The notes beneath the pieces were generated by a model. It had not been told where the DNA came from, did not search any database, and was given only the letters and a program-made list of their open reading frames with translations. The position numbers were made by a program, and so were the translations under genes. Positions 38,406 to 47,178 of a stretch of DNA of 49,165 nt are shown here, piece by piece (position 1 is the first letter of the stretch; the number at the start of each line of letters is the position of its first letter). The DNA is from Acinetobacter pseudolwoffii (GTDB lineage Bacteria; Pseudomonadota; Gammaproteobacteria; Pseudomonadales; Moraxellaceae), in NCBI RefSeq assembly GCF_002803605.1, contig NZ_PHRG01000010.1:1-49165 (forward strand). The letters are read 5' to 3'.

Positions 38406-39416
38406 ATGATGCATAGAGGATGGAAAGCACTGGCATTGGCTACAGCGACACTGGCTGTTTCAGGTCTGGCGCAAGCCAAACAGGTGATGTGCGTATTTGA
38501 TCTGGTGGGCAAAAATGGCGATGTGTATAGCGTCATGAAAGATTATCAGCTGACAGCGAAAAACTGGGGCGCTGATATCGAGCTTAGAGTGAATACCAAT
38601 GAAGCCGTGGTTGCAGAAGATTTTAAGGCTGGAAAATGCGACGGGATTAGTGTCACTGGAATGCGCGGACGTCAGTTTAACAGCTTTACCGGCTCACTCG
38701 ATGCTATCGGGGCGATTCCAGATCTGAATCTGGCCGTTAAAGTGATGCAGGGTCTGGCGAGTCCGACTTTTGCCAAACATATGCTCAATGGCAAATATGA
38801 AGTGGTGGGGGTGATTCCTGTCGGTGATGCTTTTCTGTTGGTCAATGACCGTAGTATTAATACCGTGGCCAAAGCCGCAGGTAAAAAAATTGCGGTACTC
38901 GACTATGATGAAGCACAAAAAATCATGGTGCAGCAGGTTGGTGCTCAAGCCGTCAGTGCCGATGTCACCAACTTTGGCGCCAAGTTTAACAATGGTCAGG
39001 TTGATATCATTGGCGCACCCGCTGCGGTATTTAAGCCGCTAGAATTACACAAAGGCTTAGGTACAAAAGGTGCGATTGTGAATTATCCGGTGTTGCAAGT
39101 GACCGGTAATATCATTATCCGTCCCGATAAATTCCCGGCAGGATACGGACAAAAATCACGTGAATGGGTCAAGAGCCAGTTACCACGTGCCTTTGGTATT
39201 TTGGGTAAAATGAAAGCGGATATTCCATCGAAATACTGGATGGATATTCCGGCTGCAGATAAACCGGGTTATCAGAAAATGATGCGCGATTCCAGAATCG
39301 ACCTGACCAAACGCGGCGTATATGACAAACGCATGATGAAACTGCTGTGGCAATTCCGTTGTAAACAGAACCCGCAAAACTTCGAATGTGCCTTACAGGA
39401 TGAGAACTACAAATAA
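38406..39416 (+). CDS. AdeT-family putative solute-binding protein, copy 3
   Basis: A 336-aa, more divergent third paralogue with signal peptide ending GLAQAK and mature start QVMCVFDLVGKNGDVYS. Family blocks are kept (AGKCDGISVTGMRGR, DEAQKIMVQQ, FNNGQVDIIGAPAA). The C-terminal cysteine pair is present in altered form (FRCKQNPQNFEC). Several in-frame starts exist from 38361; AAGGA before the ATG at 38406 favours that one and gives the same length as copy 2. Confidence 0.8.
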   Translation: MMHRGWKALALATATLAVSGLAQAKQVMCVFDLVGKNGDVYSVMKDYQLTAKNWGADIELRVNTNEAVVAEDFKAGKCDGISVTGMRGRQFNSFTGSLDAIGAIPDLNLAVKVMQGLASPTFAKHMLNGKYEVVGVIPVGDAFLLVNDRSINTVAKAAGKKIAVLDYDEAQKIMVQQVGAQAVSADVTNFGAKFNNGQVDIIGAPAAVFKPLELHKGLGTKGAIVNYPVLQVTGNIIIRPDKFPAGYGQKSREWVKSQLPRAFGILGKMKADIPSKYWMDIPAADKPGYQKMMRDSRIDLTKRGVYDKRMMKLLWQFRCKQNPQNFECALQDENYK

Positions 39417-39460
39417 TCCTGATAAAATTACTCTGATTTGACTTTTAATCTGTAGAGACT

Positions 39461-39506
39461 GACCATATCTTGAGTGTGTTATACTTCGATATGGTCTTTT
39501 TTTTTT
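39461..39506 (+). terminator. Terminator of the AdeT cluster / erpA leader
   Basis: The perfect 9-bp stem GACCATATC / GATATGGTC is followed by about ten Ts, 30 bp before erpA. Confidence 0.8.
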
Positions 39507-39537
39507 AAAGACATTCCATTCAACAGAGGAATCCGCC

Positions 39538-39873
39538 ATGAATGCCCAAGCGCTTGTGCTCACCGACAATGCCGCAAATAAAGTACGCCAGTTGCGTGAC
39601 AGTGAAGGTAACCAAGACTTAATGCTCCGTGTTTATGTTACCGGTGGCGGCTGTTCAGGTTTCTCTTATGGCTTTAACTTTGCCGAAAGTCAGAATGAAG
39701 ACGATGCAGAATTTGCCAACGGCGATGTGAAAGTACTGGTCGATTCACTCAGCTATCAATATCTGGTCGGTTCAGTTGTAGATTATTTGGAAGGTCTGGA
39801 AGGTTCACGCTTTGTGGTGCAAAACCCGAATGCGACCACCACTTGTGGTTGTGGATCTTCATTCTCGATCTAA
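39538..39873 (+). CDS. erpA: Iron-sulfur cluster insertion protein ErpA
   Basis: ErpA is an A-type carrier that delivers Fe-S clusters to target enzymes. The 111-aa protein has the HesB/IscA core with the three conserved cysteines: one in [12 protein letters not shown] and two in the C-terminal [18 protein letters not shown] precedes the ATG. Monocistronic, with a terminator on each side. Confidence 0.95.
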   Translation: MNAQALVLTDNAANKVRQLRDSEGNQDLMLRVYVTGGGCSGFSYGFNFAESQNEDDAEFANGDVKVLVDSLSYQYLVGSVVDYLEGLEGSRFVVQNPNATTTCGCGSSFSI

Positions 39874-39883
39874 ACACGCACAA

Positions 39884-39914
39884 TAAAAAAGTCCTCTTGA
39901 TGAGGACTTTTTTA
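39884..39914. terminator. erpA terminator
   Basis: The stem AAAAAAGTCCTC / GAGGACTTTTTT lies between convergent genes. Confidence 0.9.
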
Positions 39915-39928
39915 TATCTGAAGAAAAC

Positions 39929-40294
39929 TTAATTTTCCAGTTTTACCGCTTCCAAGAGGTCAAAAATTACTGATGTGACATCCTGACTCAGCTCGCGATT
40001 ATTAAAAATCTCATAAGCGCTAATGGTAATGTCGGTATCACTTGGCAACAGGCGCTGCTCTTCTTCGATCAGGTCATTGATCGGCAAGAGGGTCTGTTTG
40101 ATTTCCAGATGTAAAATATCTTTATATTCCAGATTCTCATCGTCCAGTTCAATCAGCTGTTCATTGAAATAAGGCAATAAAATCGCATGAAGATGTGGCT
40201 GAATATCCTCAATATCAAAGATCTCGATATCACGCGTTTCATCAATCGTACTAATGTGGTCATTTACTTCAATTAAAATATGGTAGTAACTCAC
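39929..40294 (-). CDS. Hypothetical acidic protein, 121 aa
   Basis: Unrecognised protein with a very acidic composition (runs such as DIEIFDIEDI and LIELDDENLEY). No signal peptide or membrane segment. A GTG at 40294 with GGAG 6-7 bp upstream is a better start than the ATG at 40321, which has no ribosome binding site. It is monocistronic between erpA and a zinc protease. Function unknown. Confidence 0.6.
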   Translation of the reverse strand: MSYYHILIEVNDHISTIDETRDIEIFDIEDIQPHLHAILLPYFNEQLIELDDENLEYKDILHLEIKQTLLPINDLIEEEQRLLPSDTDITISAYEIFNNRELSQDVTSVIFDLLEAVKLEN

Positions 40295-40411
40295 ATGAAT
40301 CTCCAAAGATGGCCTGAACAATGTAGCCGTTCACAATAACATGAAATCCGAATAGAGTGTTTTTTATAACACTTATACACTTAAATTAATTAAGGAATTC
40401 AGGCTGATCAC

Positions 40412-41320
40412 TTAACGGTGATACAGCAAAGTCTTGTCGGCAGGTCGCAACTGAAAGTGTTGCAGATTCTGTTTTCCCAGTACCGGATACATCAGCGCCT
40501 CTGGATCATCATGATGATACAGGCCCAAAGCATGCCCCAGTTCATGAGCCAGTGTCAGACGCAGATCATCTTCTGCATCAAACTGATATACATGAATCTG
40601 ATGACCCATAAATACCCCTTTATGAAATTCACGGGCAGGAAAACGTTGCTGGGCCTGAATGATATTCTGTTGATGATTTTCAAGACTATGTTGATGCAGC
40701 GAAACATTCAGGTTAAAAGAACTTTGCTGTCGCTGAAGATACTCGGCTTCCCGTTTAAAATTTTCCGATTTGTGCTGTAAAGCCTGAAACTCATATTCTA
40801 ATTGTTCGTGCTCATAGGCAGATAAATTTGGCTGATACCGTCGTTGCTGTAGCTTCTGAAATTCATAATTAATCTGATCTCTTTGCTGGATCAAGCGCTG
40901 TTGCTGACTTTCCAGATGTTGATAAGATGCTTCCAGATTTTTGACCTGACGTTGATACTGGGCATCATCTGCCAGCAACTGTTTTTCGACTTTCTTTAAG
41001 GCATTATATTCCTGTTGCCGTTGATCATAGATCAGATGAATACTCAGCTGGGCATTTTCATCATAGAGCAGCAGATCATCGCGATGGGTGCCCTGATGCC
41101 AGATCTCGACGGCTTCTTTGCTCAGTTGAATCACTTGCTCTTTACTCAGCCCAAAGCCTGCATCTACCTGATCGACCTTAAAGCGTAAACGTGTGTCAAA
41201 AGGATGACTGAGCCGGTCTGCAAGCGAGTTGTAGCGCAGTTGTGGATGAGCTTTGGTCTGCATATGCATAGAGGCAGACAGGATTAACCCAACGATGACC
41301 AGACAAAATAGAAGGCGCAT
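40412..41320 (-). CDS. Exported matrixin-like zinc metalloprotease
   Basis: A 302-aa protein with an N-terminal signal or anchor segment (LLFCLVIVGLILSA). A long central Gln/Glu-rich coiled coil (about residues 100-225) follows. The C-terminal metzincin site HELGHALGLYH at 259-269 fits HExxHxxGxxH, with a Met-turn candidate in ALMYP. It is predicted to be a zinc-dependent endopeptidase acting outside the cytoplasm. The coiled coil ahead of the catalytic domain is uncommon and could mediate oligomerisation or inhibition. Target unknown. Confidence 0.8.
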   Translation of the reverse strand: MRLLFCLVIVGLILSASMHMQTKAHPQLRYNSLADRLSHPFDTRLRFKVDQVDAGFGLSKEQVIQLSKEAVEIWHQGTHRDDLLLYDENAQLSIHLIYDQRQQEYNALKKVEKQLLADDAQYQRQVKNLEASYQHLESQQQRLIQQRDQINYEFQKLQQRRYQPNLSAYEHEQLEYEFQALQHKSENFKREAEYLQRQQSSFNLNVSLHQHSLENHQQNIIQAQQRFPAREFHKGVFMGHQIHVYQFDAEDDLRLTLAHELGHALGLYHHDDPEALMYPVLGKQNLQHFQLRPADKTLLYHR

Positions 41321-41380
41321 ATTGCTATTGAGATGCTTATTTTTAAAAAATATAGCTTAATTTTAAGGCATTTCCCATGC

Positions 41381-41696
41381 TTATTTGCCTTCCTGCTCAG
41401 CTTTTGGATAAAGTCCTAATTCGGCCAAGGTTTGCTGTAAAATGTCCAGGCGAATCGCCGGATCCATATGACTGTGCATCTGCATATTCAGGGAAAAGGC
41501 CACGATGTCAGCCTGTGGTGTTTCGATCCAGCCCGTGCGTCAGCCAACTTGCGGTTCCAGCTCCATACCCCGGCCGGATTTGGCATACAGTCGACAAGCG
41601 TGGCGTTCCTGTAGCAATAACATGGCTTTAACCCATTGCTGAAAGGCCGCAAAATCAGAATTTTCAGGGTTGATGGTCGTTTCATGCTGGATTTAG
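41381..41696 (-). pseudogene. Class D (OXA-type) beta-lactamase remnant
   Basis: The minus strand encodes the C-terminal part of a class D beta-lactamase: a WVKAMLLLQE helix, the LYAKSG active-site motif (K-S-G), EPQVG, TGWIETPQ, and VAFSLNMQM, ending with an ordinary stop at 41381-41383. The strongly conserved Trp after PQVG is a TGA stop (41540-41542, TGG to TGA), and KSGWG reads KSGRG. Everything upstream of about 41696, including the STFK and SxV motifs, is missing. It is therefore a dead, 5'-truncated gene of about 105 codons. Confidence 0.85.
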
Positions 41697-41766
41697 CTTA
41701 AACAGCTTTACTTGAACATACGATCCATTTTTAGTCATTTTACCTTCATGCTTTAAAATTTGGACA

Positions 41767-41796
41767 TAAAAAAACCGCGCTATTGCGCGGTTTTTC
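41767..41796 (-). terminator. dnaK terminator
   Basis: The stem AAAACCGCGC / GCGCGGTTTT has a 4-nt loop and lies directly after dnaK. Confidence 0.9.
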
Positions 41797-41811
41797 AGTT
41801 AAAGCGACAAA

Positions 41812-43755
41812 TTATTTTTTGTCATCTTTTACTTCAGTGAACTCAGCATCTACAACGCCGTCGTCCGCTTTTTGCTGTTGTTGACCAGCGTCACCACCGA
41901 ATGCGTTCGGATCAAACCCTTGCGCACCGCCTTGGCCTTGAGCTGCTTCATAGGCACGCTGAGTGATCGGCATGATGATGTTTTGAAGCGCTTCAGTTTT
42001 CGCTTTGATTTCTTCAACATCATTTTCTTTAGTTGATGCTTCAAGCTCAGAAACCGCAGTTTCAATTGCAGTTTTTTCGTCTGCAGTCACTTGCTCGCCC
42101 AAATCTTTCACTGCTTTTTGAGCAGAAGAAACTAACGCATCCGCTTCGTTACGTGCTTTCGCTAATTCTTCGAATTTGCGATCTTCTTCAGCATTCGCTT
42201 CAGCATCACGGATCATTGCTTCGATTTCAGCATCAGACAAACCTGAGTTTGCTTTAATCTGGATCGATTGCTCTTTACCCGTGCTCTTGTCTTTTGCAGA
42301 TACTTTCAAGATACCATCAGCGTTGATATCGAAAGACACTTCAATTTGTGGCACACCACGTGGCGCAGGTGGGATATCGCCCAATTGGAAGTTACCCAAC
42401 AATTTGTTTTGCTGTGCCATTTTACGTTCACCCTGGAACACAGAAATGTCTACAGCAGGCTGGTTGTCAGCAGCAGTCGAGAACACTTGAGATTTCTTCG
42501 CAGGAATCGTGGTGTTTTTCTCGATGATTGCTGTTAACACGCCACCCATGGTTTCGATACCAAGTGTCAGCGGAGTAACGTCAAGTAGAAGTACGTCAGT
42601 TTTGTCACCTGAAAGTACCGCACCTTGAATCGCAGCACCCATTGCGACTGCTTCATCAGGGTTTACGTCTTTACGTGGCTCTTTACCGAAGAATTCTTGA
42701 ACCTTCTGTTGAACCATTGGCATACGTGATTGACCACCCACCAAAATCACGTCAGAGATGTCTGAAGTCGAAAGACCAGCATCTTTAAGTGCAATCTTAC
42801 ATGGCTCAATGGTACGCGCAACCAAGTCAGCAACCAAACCTTCAAGTTTCGCACGTGTTACGTTGATCACCAAGTGTTTAGGACCAGTCGCATCAGCAGT
42901 GATGTATGGCAGGTTAATTTCAGTTGCATTCGAAGAAGAAAGCTCGATCTTCGCTTTTTCAGCAGCTTCTTTTAAACGTTGCAGCGCAAGCGGATCTTGT
43001 TTCAAGTTGAAGTTTTGTTCTTTCTTGAACTCTTCAACCAGGAATTCGATCAATGCGTTATCGAAGTCTTCACCACCCAGGAATGTATCACCGTTAGTAG
43101 ACAATACTTCGATTTGCTGGTCGCCATCAAGATCCGCAATTTCAATGATTGAAACGTCGAATGTACCACCACCCAAGTCATAAACCGCGATTTTACGGTC
43201 GCCTTCTTTCTTGTCCATACCGAACGCAAGTGCAGCAGCCGTTGGTTCGTTGATGATACGTTTCACTTCTAAACCTGCAATTTTACCTGCATCTTTCGTT
43301 GCTTGACGCTGGGCATCGTTGAAGTAAGCAGGAACGGTAATGACCGCTTCAGTTACTGTTTCACCCAGGTAATCTTCCGCTGTTTTCTTCATCTTTTTCA
43401 AGATTTCAGCAGAGATTTGCTGTGGCGCAAGTTTCTTGTCGTTGACATCAACCCAAGCATCACCGTTGTCAGCTTTGATGATTTTGTACGGTACCAGACC
43501 GATATCTTTTTGTACCGCTTGGTCTTCATAACGACGACCGATCAAACGTTTGATCGCGAACAAGGTATTTTTAGGATTCGTTACCGCTTGACGCTTTGCC
43601 GATTGACCTACCAGAATTTCGCCATCTTTATAGGCAATAATTGATGGCGTTGTACGCGCGCCTTCAGCGTTTTCGATTACTTTAACTTTGTCGCCTTCAA
43701 GTACTGCAACACATGAGTTTGTAGTACCTAAGTCAATACCAATGATTTTAGCCAT
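41812..43755 (-). CDS. dnaK: Molecular chaperone DnaK
   Basis: DnaK is the Hsp70 chaperone. The 647-aa protein has the nucleotide-binding domain ([39 protein letters not shown]) and the linker [17 protein letters not shown] substrate-binding domain, a helical lid and a Gly/Gln-rich tail ending EVKDDKK complete it. It follows grpE by 155 bp on the same strand, with a hairpin between. dnaJ is not in the window. Confidence 0.98.
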   Translation of the reverse strand: MAKIIGIDLGTTNSCVAVLEGDKVKVIENAEGARTTPSIIAYKDGEILVGQSAKRQAVTNPKNTLFAIKRLIGRRYEDQAVQKDIGLVPYKIIKADNGDAWVDVNDKKLAPQQISAEILKKMKKTAEDYLGETVTEAVITVPAYFNDAQRQATKDAGKIAGLEVKRIINEPTAAALAFGMDKKEGDRKIAVYDLGGGTFDVSIIEIADLDGDQQIEVLSTNGDTFLGGEDFDNALIEFLVEEFKKEQNFNLKQDPLALQRLKEAAEKAKIELSSSNATEINLPYITADATGPKHLVINVTRAKLEGLVADLVARTIEPCKIALKDAGLSTSDISDVILVGGQSRMPMVQQKVQEFFGKEPRKDVNPDEAVAMGAAIQGAVLSGDKTDVLLLDVTPLTLGIETMGGVLTAIIEKNTTIPAKKSQVFSTAADNQPAVDISVFQGERKMAQQNKLLGNFQLGDIPPAPRGVPQIEVSFDINADGILKVSAKDKSTGKEQSIQIKANSGLSDAEIEAMIRDAEANAEEDRKFEELAKARNEADALVSSAQKAVKDLGEQVTADEKTAIETAVSELEASTKENDVEEIKAKTEALQNIIMPITQRAYEAAQGQGGAQGFDPNAFGGDAGQQQQKADDGVVDAEFTEVKDDKK

Positions 43756-43792
43756 TTGGATGTTTCCTCAAAAATTTTTTTATTCCCAAACT

Positions 43793-43813
43793 TTTCCCTT
43801 TATCAAAGGGAAA
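43793..43813 (-). other. grpE-dnaK intercistronic hairpin
   Basis: A perfect 9-bp stem TTTCCCTTT / AAAGGGAAA with a 3-nt loop lies 38 bp before dnaK. There is no T tract directly after it on the minus strand, so an mRNA-processing or stability role is more likely than termination. Confidence 0.5.
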
Positions 43814-43910
43814 TTAAAAGGGATTTACTTGTTATCCGATATGAGAGCCGTTCGATTTTTTTCAAGTAAAATTGTTGAAAAAATTTCACAAACTCCCGAA
43901 TTTATTTGGC

Positions 43911-44459
43911 TTAAGCGCCAACCATGACCATCGCCGGACGCAACAGGCGATTATTCAGCGTGTAGCCTTTTTGCAAAACAGTGCCAATTTCATTGGCTTT
44001 GGCATTTGGATCAATCCCAACTGCCTGATGCAGATCAGCATTAAAGCCGTTACTGGTGTCTACCACCACGACTCCAAATTTCTCTAAGGTATTCAATAAA
44101 GATTTAAGTGTCAGTTCAACGCCTTCCAGCAGTGGAGTTTTCTCTTCACCTGCGGCAACAATGGCGCGCTCGAGATTGTCGACGGTTTCTAAAAGTTCTT
44201 TAGAGAACTTTTCTAAAACGGTATCTTTATGCTTTTCAGATTCACGCTGAATACGTTCCACACTTTTTTGTGCTTCGTAGACTGCATTGGCCGTACGTGC
44301 TTTTTCTAACTTTAAGTCACCTTCAAGCTGCGCAATCTGCTCTTGTAAAGACTCAACGGAAACTTCAGCCTGCTCGGTTTCAGCTTGAGTTTGCGCTGTA
44401 TCTTGTTCCGCTTGCTCTTGCTCAAATTTTTGAGCTTGCTCGTTTTGCTCAGTCGCCAT
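43911..44459 (-). CDS. grpE: Nucleotide exchange factor GrpE
   Basis: GrpE releases ADP from DnaK. The 182-aa protein has a long acidic Gln/Glu-rich N-terminus, a coiled-coil ([20 protein letters not shown]) and the C-terminal beta domain with [20 protein letters not shown] and [11 protein letters not shown] start at 44492 ([10 protein letters not shown]) also has a ribosome binding site; the ATG at 44459 with CGGAG is preferred because it gives the common N-terminus. A heat-shock-type promoter lies upstream. Confidence 0.93.
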   Translation of the reverse strand: MATEQNEQAQKFEQEQAEQDTAQTQAETEQAEVSVESLQEQIAQLEGDLKLEKARTANAVYEAQKSVERIQRESEKHKDTVLEKFSKELLETVDNLERAIVAAGEEKTPLLEGVELTLKSLLNTLEKFGVVVVDTSNGFNADLHQAVGIDPNAKANEIGTVLQKGYTLNNRLLRPAMVMVGA

Positions 44460-44566
44460 TGATTTACTCCGTTTAAATGGGTTCTTAAACATGTACAGTC
44501 CTCAGGCCTCAGTATTCACTGCGTTAATGCTGAACTGCCATGGTTGAAGTTCTTGATTACCTAAAG

Positions 44567-44594
44567 AAATCGGGGCAGGGCGTAAAAATTCAAG
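44567..44594 (-). promoter_or_regulatory. Sigma-32 (RpoH) type promoter of grpE-dnaK
   Basis: On the minus strand CTTGAA (44589-44594) and CCCCGATTT (44567-44575) are separated by 13 bp. They match the CTTGAA / CCCCATnT heat-shock consensus except for one base, about 75 bp before the upstream grpE ATG. Confidence 0.7.
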
Positions 44595-44876
44595 CGTCAG
44601 TCAAGATTAAATTTAAGATTTATACAAAATTCTGAATAAAACAGCGAGCAGATGGCAGGCTTTTACCTCGATATAGGCGGAGATAAATTGAAGTAAATGA
44701 TCAAGGAGCCATCTGATCATTACTGTATACGTCGCTGAATAGACAGTCTGAGCTTTAAAATAAAACATGAATTATTTGAAAATAAATATAAAAAATTGAT
44801 AATCGTATTTTTAAATAAATTTAATAATTTTAATCTGTTTTAAATATTAGTAAAAAAATTGCATGATACTGACATA
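44595..44876. other. AT-rich intergenic stretch upstream of grpE
   Basis: No gene is recognised. The right part (44760-44860) is very AT-rich and would hold the promoter of the candidate RNA that follows; a TGATACT -10-like element is at 44864-44870. Confidence 0.4.
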
Positions 44877-44978
44877 GACAGCGACCTTGTTCAGAGGAGA
44901 GAGCCGAACTCGGTTGCTGTTGCCTTATTTCAAGTTACTTTTTTCAAGCTGAGTTCCCCCAAGACTTGGCTTTTTTTT
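44877..44978 (+). ncRNA. Candidate small RNA
   Basis: About 100 nt begin 7 nt after a -10-like TGATACT. A first stem CAGCGACC (44879-44886) / GGTTGCTG (44912-44919) contains an inner GTTC/GAAC helix that presents an AGAGGAGAGAG loop. An unpaired U-rich linker follows. It ends in a terminator stem AAGCTGAGT / ACTTGGCTT (44946-44954 / 44964-44972) with a CCCCC loop and eight Ts. No coding frame fits, and the neighbouring genes are on the opposite strand. I do not recognise the family. Confidence 0.5.
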
Positions 44979-45112
44979 GCCTGATTATTTATTAGACATA
45001 AAAGCGATTAATATCTAAGCAATAAAGTATTTCTCAATAGATGAACTTTTGATTAATATTTATTCCAGATTCTATCGCTGTAGTTTCTTCTTATTTTGAA
45101 ATGTGTTTTCGT

Positions 45113-45147
45113 GGCTTATCTTTTTCTCTAAGATAGGCCTTTTTTTT
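45113..45147 (+). terminator. Orphan intrinsic terminator (plus strand)
   Basis: The stem GGCTTATCTT / AAGATAGGCC (one T-G pair) is followed by eight Ts. No plus-strand gene lies upstream apart from the candidate sRNA, which has its own terminator. Confidence 0.75.
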
Positions 45148-45162
45148 GCTAAAATTGAGCAT

Positions 45163-45179
45163 TCTTGATCTGATCAAGA
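45163..45179. promoter_or_regulatory. Operator-like palindrome
   Basis: TCTTGATC-T-GATCAAGA is a perfect 8+1+8 dyad. It lies between the orphan terminator and the lipoprotein terminator; no regulator can be assigned. Confidence 0.35.
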
Positions 45180-45263
45180 TAAAAATGATGGCTTGGCGGC
45201 TTAGTCCGACTTCATGCAAAAATACTGCTTTTATTCAATCAGCTTGAGATAAAATTTTCCATT

Positions 45264-45288
45264 AAAAAAGCCTGCTACAGGCTTTTTT
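45264..45288 (-). terminator. Lipoprotein gene terminator
   Basis: The stem AAAAAAGCCTG / CAGGCTTTTTT has a 3-nt loop. Confidence 0.88.
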
Positions 45289-45310
45289 AACAAAGAGTGA
45301 AATCAAAGTA

Positions 45311-45820
45311 TTAATCACGGCGATCGCGTGGGCGCTGTTGTTGCTGTTGACGTCGATTATCGCTCCAGCGTGGGTTAGATGAACGGTTTTGCTGGGCTTT
45401 TCTGACACGCTGATCGGTGATCCGTTTAGGATCCTGCTCCAGGCGGCGTTTATTACGTTCTGCTTCAGCCTGTTTTTGCCGTTGGCTCATCATGTTTTTA
45501 CGCTGCTGTTCCTGGCGTTGTCGTTCCAGCTGGCTTTTACGTCGGTCCTGTTCTAACTGTCTTTTACGGTCCTGTTCCCAGTTACGACGCTGCACTTCCT
45601 GTTTACGTCGATCCAGTTCAATACGTTTACGTTGCTGTTCATATTCCCAGCGTTGCCGATCATAACGACGCTGTTGCTCATAACGACGGTCCTGTTCATA
45701 GCGGCGATCAGAACGCTGATCATAACGGCCATCGTAGTAGCCACTATCTTCAGGGAAAGCAACACAGCCTACAGCCAAAAATGCAGTCGCCAGAGACAGA
45801 GCTATAATTTTGCCAGCCAT
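45311..45820 (-). CDS. Arg/Gln-rich predicted lipoprotein
   Basis: A 169-aa exported protein with a lipoprotein signal peptide (MAGKIIALSLATAFLAVGC, lipobox LAVGC). Apart from a short acidic start (FPEDSGYYDGRYD), the mature part is almost wholly Arg, Gln, Glu, Asp, Lys and Tyr in imperfect RRYEQ / RQRQEQ-type repeats, predicted helical and strongly basic. It could bind an anionic surface such as LPS, peptidoglycan or nucleic acid, but no family is recognised. GGGAG 7 bp before the ATG at 45820 chooses this start over frames opening at 45826 and 45865. Confidence 0.65.
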   Translation of the reverse strand: MAGKIIALSLATAFLAVGCVAFPEDSGYYDGRYDQRSDRRYEQDRRYEQQRRYDRQRWEYEQQRKRIELDRRKQEVQRRNWEQDRKRQLEQDRRKSQLERQRQEQQRKNMMSQRQKQAEAERNKRRLEQDPKRITDQRVRKAQQNRSSNPRWSDNRRQQQQQRPRDRRD

Positions 45821-46036
45821 AGGCATTCTCCCAACTTGAAATAAAAAATATACTGAAGCTCGCAAAACTACGTCAAAAATACCATTTAAATGGTCAATGA
45901 CATCTTTTATAAATCAGGTTAACGTATTGGATAAAACTATATGTACTTAGATATTAAGACTTATATAAGAATATGGTCACTGAAACGCTAATCGTGTAGA
46001 AACTATGAAGAATTAAGAGAATAAGGACTAAAAATA

Positions 46037-47107
46037 ATGACTGTGAATCATCCAGTACTGAAAAGTGTCATGGAGAAAGGGCAAGGCACAGCAGCGCGTA
46101 TGCTGGATCGCTTACCTGGTATTGCACAAGACGCATTGGTTAAGGCTTTGGACTATCCTCATCACTATCCTGATTTAGACCCTATGGTCAAATGCCTGAT
46201 GGCGATTCAGCTTAAACAGGGGCATGGCAGCTTTCTGAGTGAAGATGTCGCACAGGCACGGGTGGCGTTTGATGCGCGCATGAAAACAATTCAGGCCAGA
46301 CCGACTGCTGTGAAAATGGTAGAAGAGCTGCGTCTGCCTTTGCAAAGTGGCAGCATCTTTGCCCGGCATTATCATCCTGCACCGCAAAAGAAGTTGCCTA
46401 TGGTGATTTTTTATCATGGCGGTGCATTTATGGTGGGTGGTCTGGACAGCCATGATGAGTTCTGTCGCCTTCTGGCAGTGCATGCCAAAGTACAGGTGCT
46501 GAGTGTGGCTTATCCGCTGACACCGGAATTTAGTCCCTTGCAGATGGTACAGGTCTGTGAAGATGCCCTCGCCTGGGCACATCAGCATAGTAAACAGCTG
46601 AAAGTGTATAAAAACCGGATTGCGGTGGCGGGAGACAGTGCAGGTGGAAATCTGGCAGCAGTGGTGGCGCAGCGTAGTGCAGGCAAATCTTATGCAGCAC
46701 GTGCCCAGCTCTTGCTTTATCCGGCGGTTGATTTTAAAAGCCGCCATCCCTCTTTTTATGCTTATAAAGACGGCTTGGTATTGTCAGATCAGGATATTGA
46801 TCTGGTGACCTTGATGTATGCCCAAACCCACCAGATTGAACTGGATGATCCATTGGTTTCTCCCACCTATGGTCAATTGAAAAACTTGCCGCCTGCTTAT
46901 GTGATTACCGCACAACATGATGTTTTGCATGATGAAGGTTCTATTTATGCACATAAATTACGTCAAAATGGGGTAAGTGTTTCTTATCATGACTATATCG
47001 ATCAGGCCCATGGTTTTATCAATTTAACCCCGATTTCCCGCCGTGCTAAAAAATATGTAATCGAGATCAGCAAGGATTTTCGCAAATTTTGGGATAAACA
47101 TAGTTAA
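46037..47107 (+). CDS. HSL-family alpha/beta hydrolase (esterase)
   Basis: A 356-aa cytosolic esterase/lipase of the hormone-sensitive-lipase group. The oxyanion motif is HGGA at 127-130 and the nucleophile motif GDSAGG has Ser201. The likely acid is in AQHDVLHDEG and the His in AHGFI near the C-terminus. An N-terminal cap of about 110 residues precedes the core. It probably hydrolyses short- to medium-chain esters. AAGGA precedes the ATG by 11 bp. Monocistronic, ending in a shared terminator. Confidence 0.87.
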   Translation: MTVNHPVLKSVMEKGQGTAARMLDRLPGIAQDALVKALDYPHHYPDLDPMVKCLMAIQLKQGHGSFLSEDVAQARVAFDARMKTIQARPTAVKMVEELRLPLQSGSIFARHYHPAPQKKLPMVIFYHGGAFMVGGLDSHDEFCRLLAVHAKVQVLSVAYPLTPEFSPLQMVQVCEDALAWAHQHSKQLKVYKNRIAVAGDSAGGNLAAVVAQRSAGKSYAARAQLLLYPAVDFKSRHPSFYAYKDGLVLSDQDIDLVTLMYAQTHQIELDDPLVSPTYGQLKNLPPAYVITAQHDVLHDEGSIYAHKLRQNGVSVSYHDYIDQAHGFINLTPISRRAKKYVIEISKDFRKFWDKHS

Positions 47108-47124
47108 ATCCAAAACGTGCATAC

Positions 47125-47156
47125 AAAAAGGTGTTTCTCATGGAAATGCCTTTTTT
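47125..47156. terminator. Bidirectional terminator
   Basis: A 13-bp stem AAAAAGGTGTTTC / GGAAATGCCTTTTT (two G-T pairs) lies between convergent genes. Confidence 0.85.
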
Positions 47157-47178
47157 ATACCTGGCTTGATATAAGTTG

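Noticed and set aside
41377..41631. 84-codon plus-strand frame opposite the OXA remnant
   Set aside because: The minus strand reads recognisable class D beta-lactamase sequence; the plus frame is its shadow.
41488..41685. 65-codon minus-strand frame over the OXA remnant
   Set aside because: It is in another phase from the readable beta-lactamase sequence and has no family.
45417..45665. Cys/Arg/Ser-rich 82-codon frame opposite the lipoprotein
   Set aside because: It is the complement of the Arg/Gln repeats; the composition is an artefact of low-complexity coding on the other strand.
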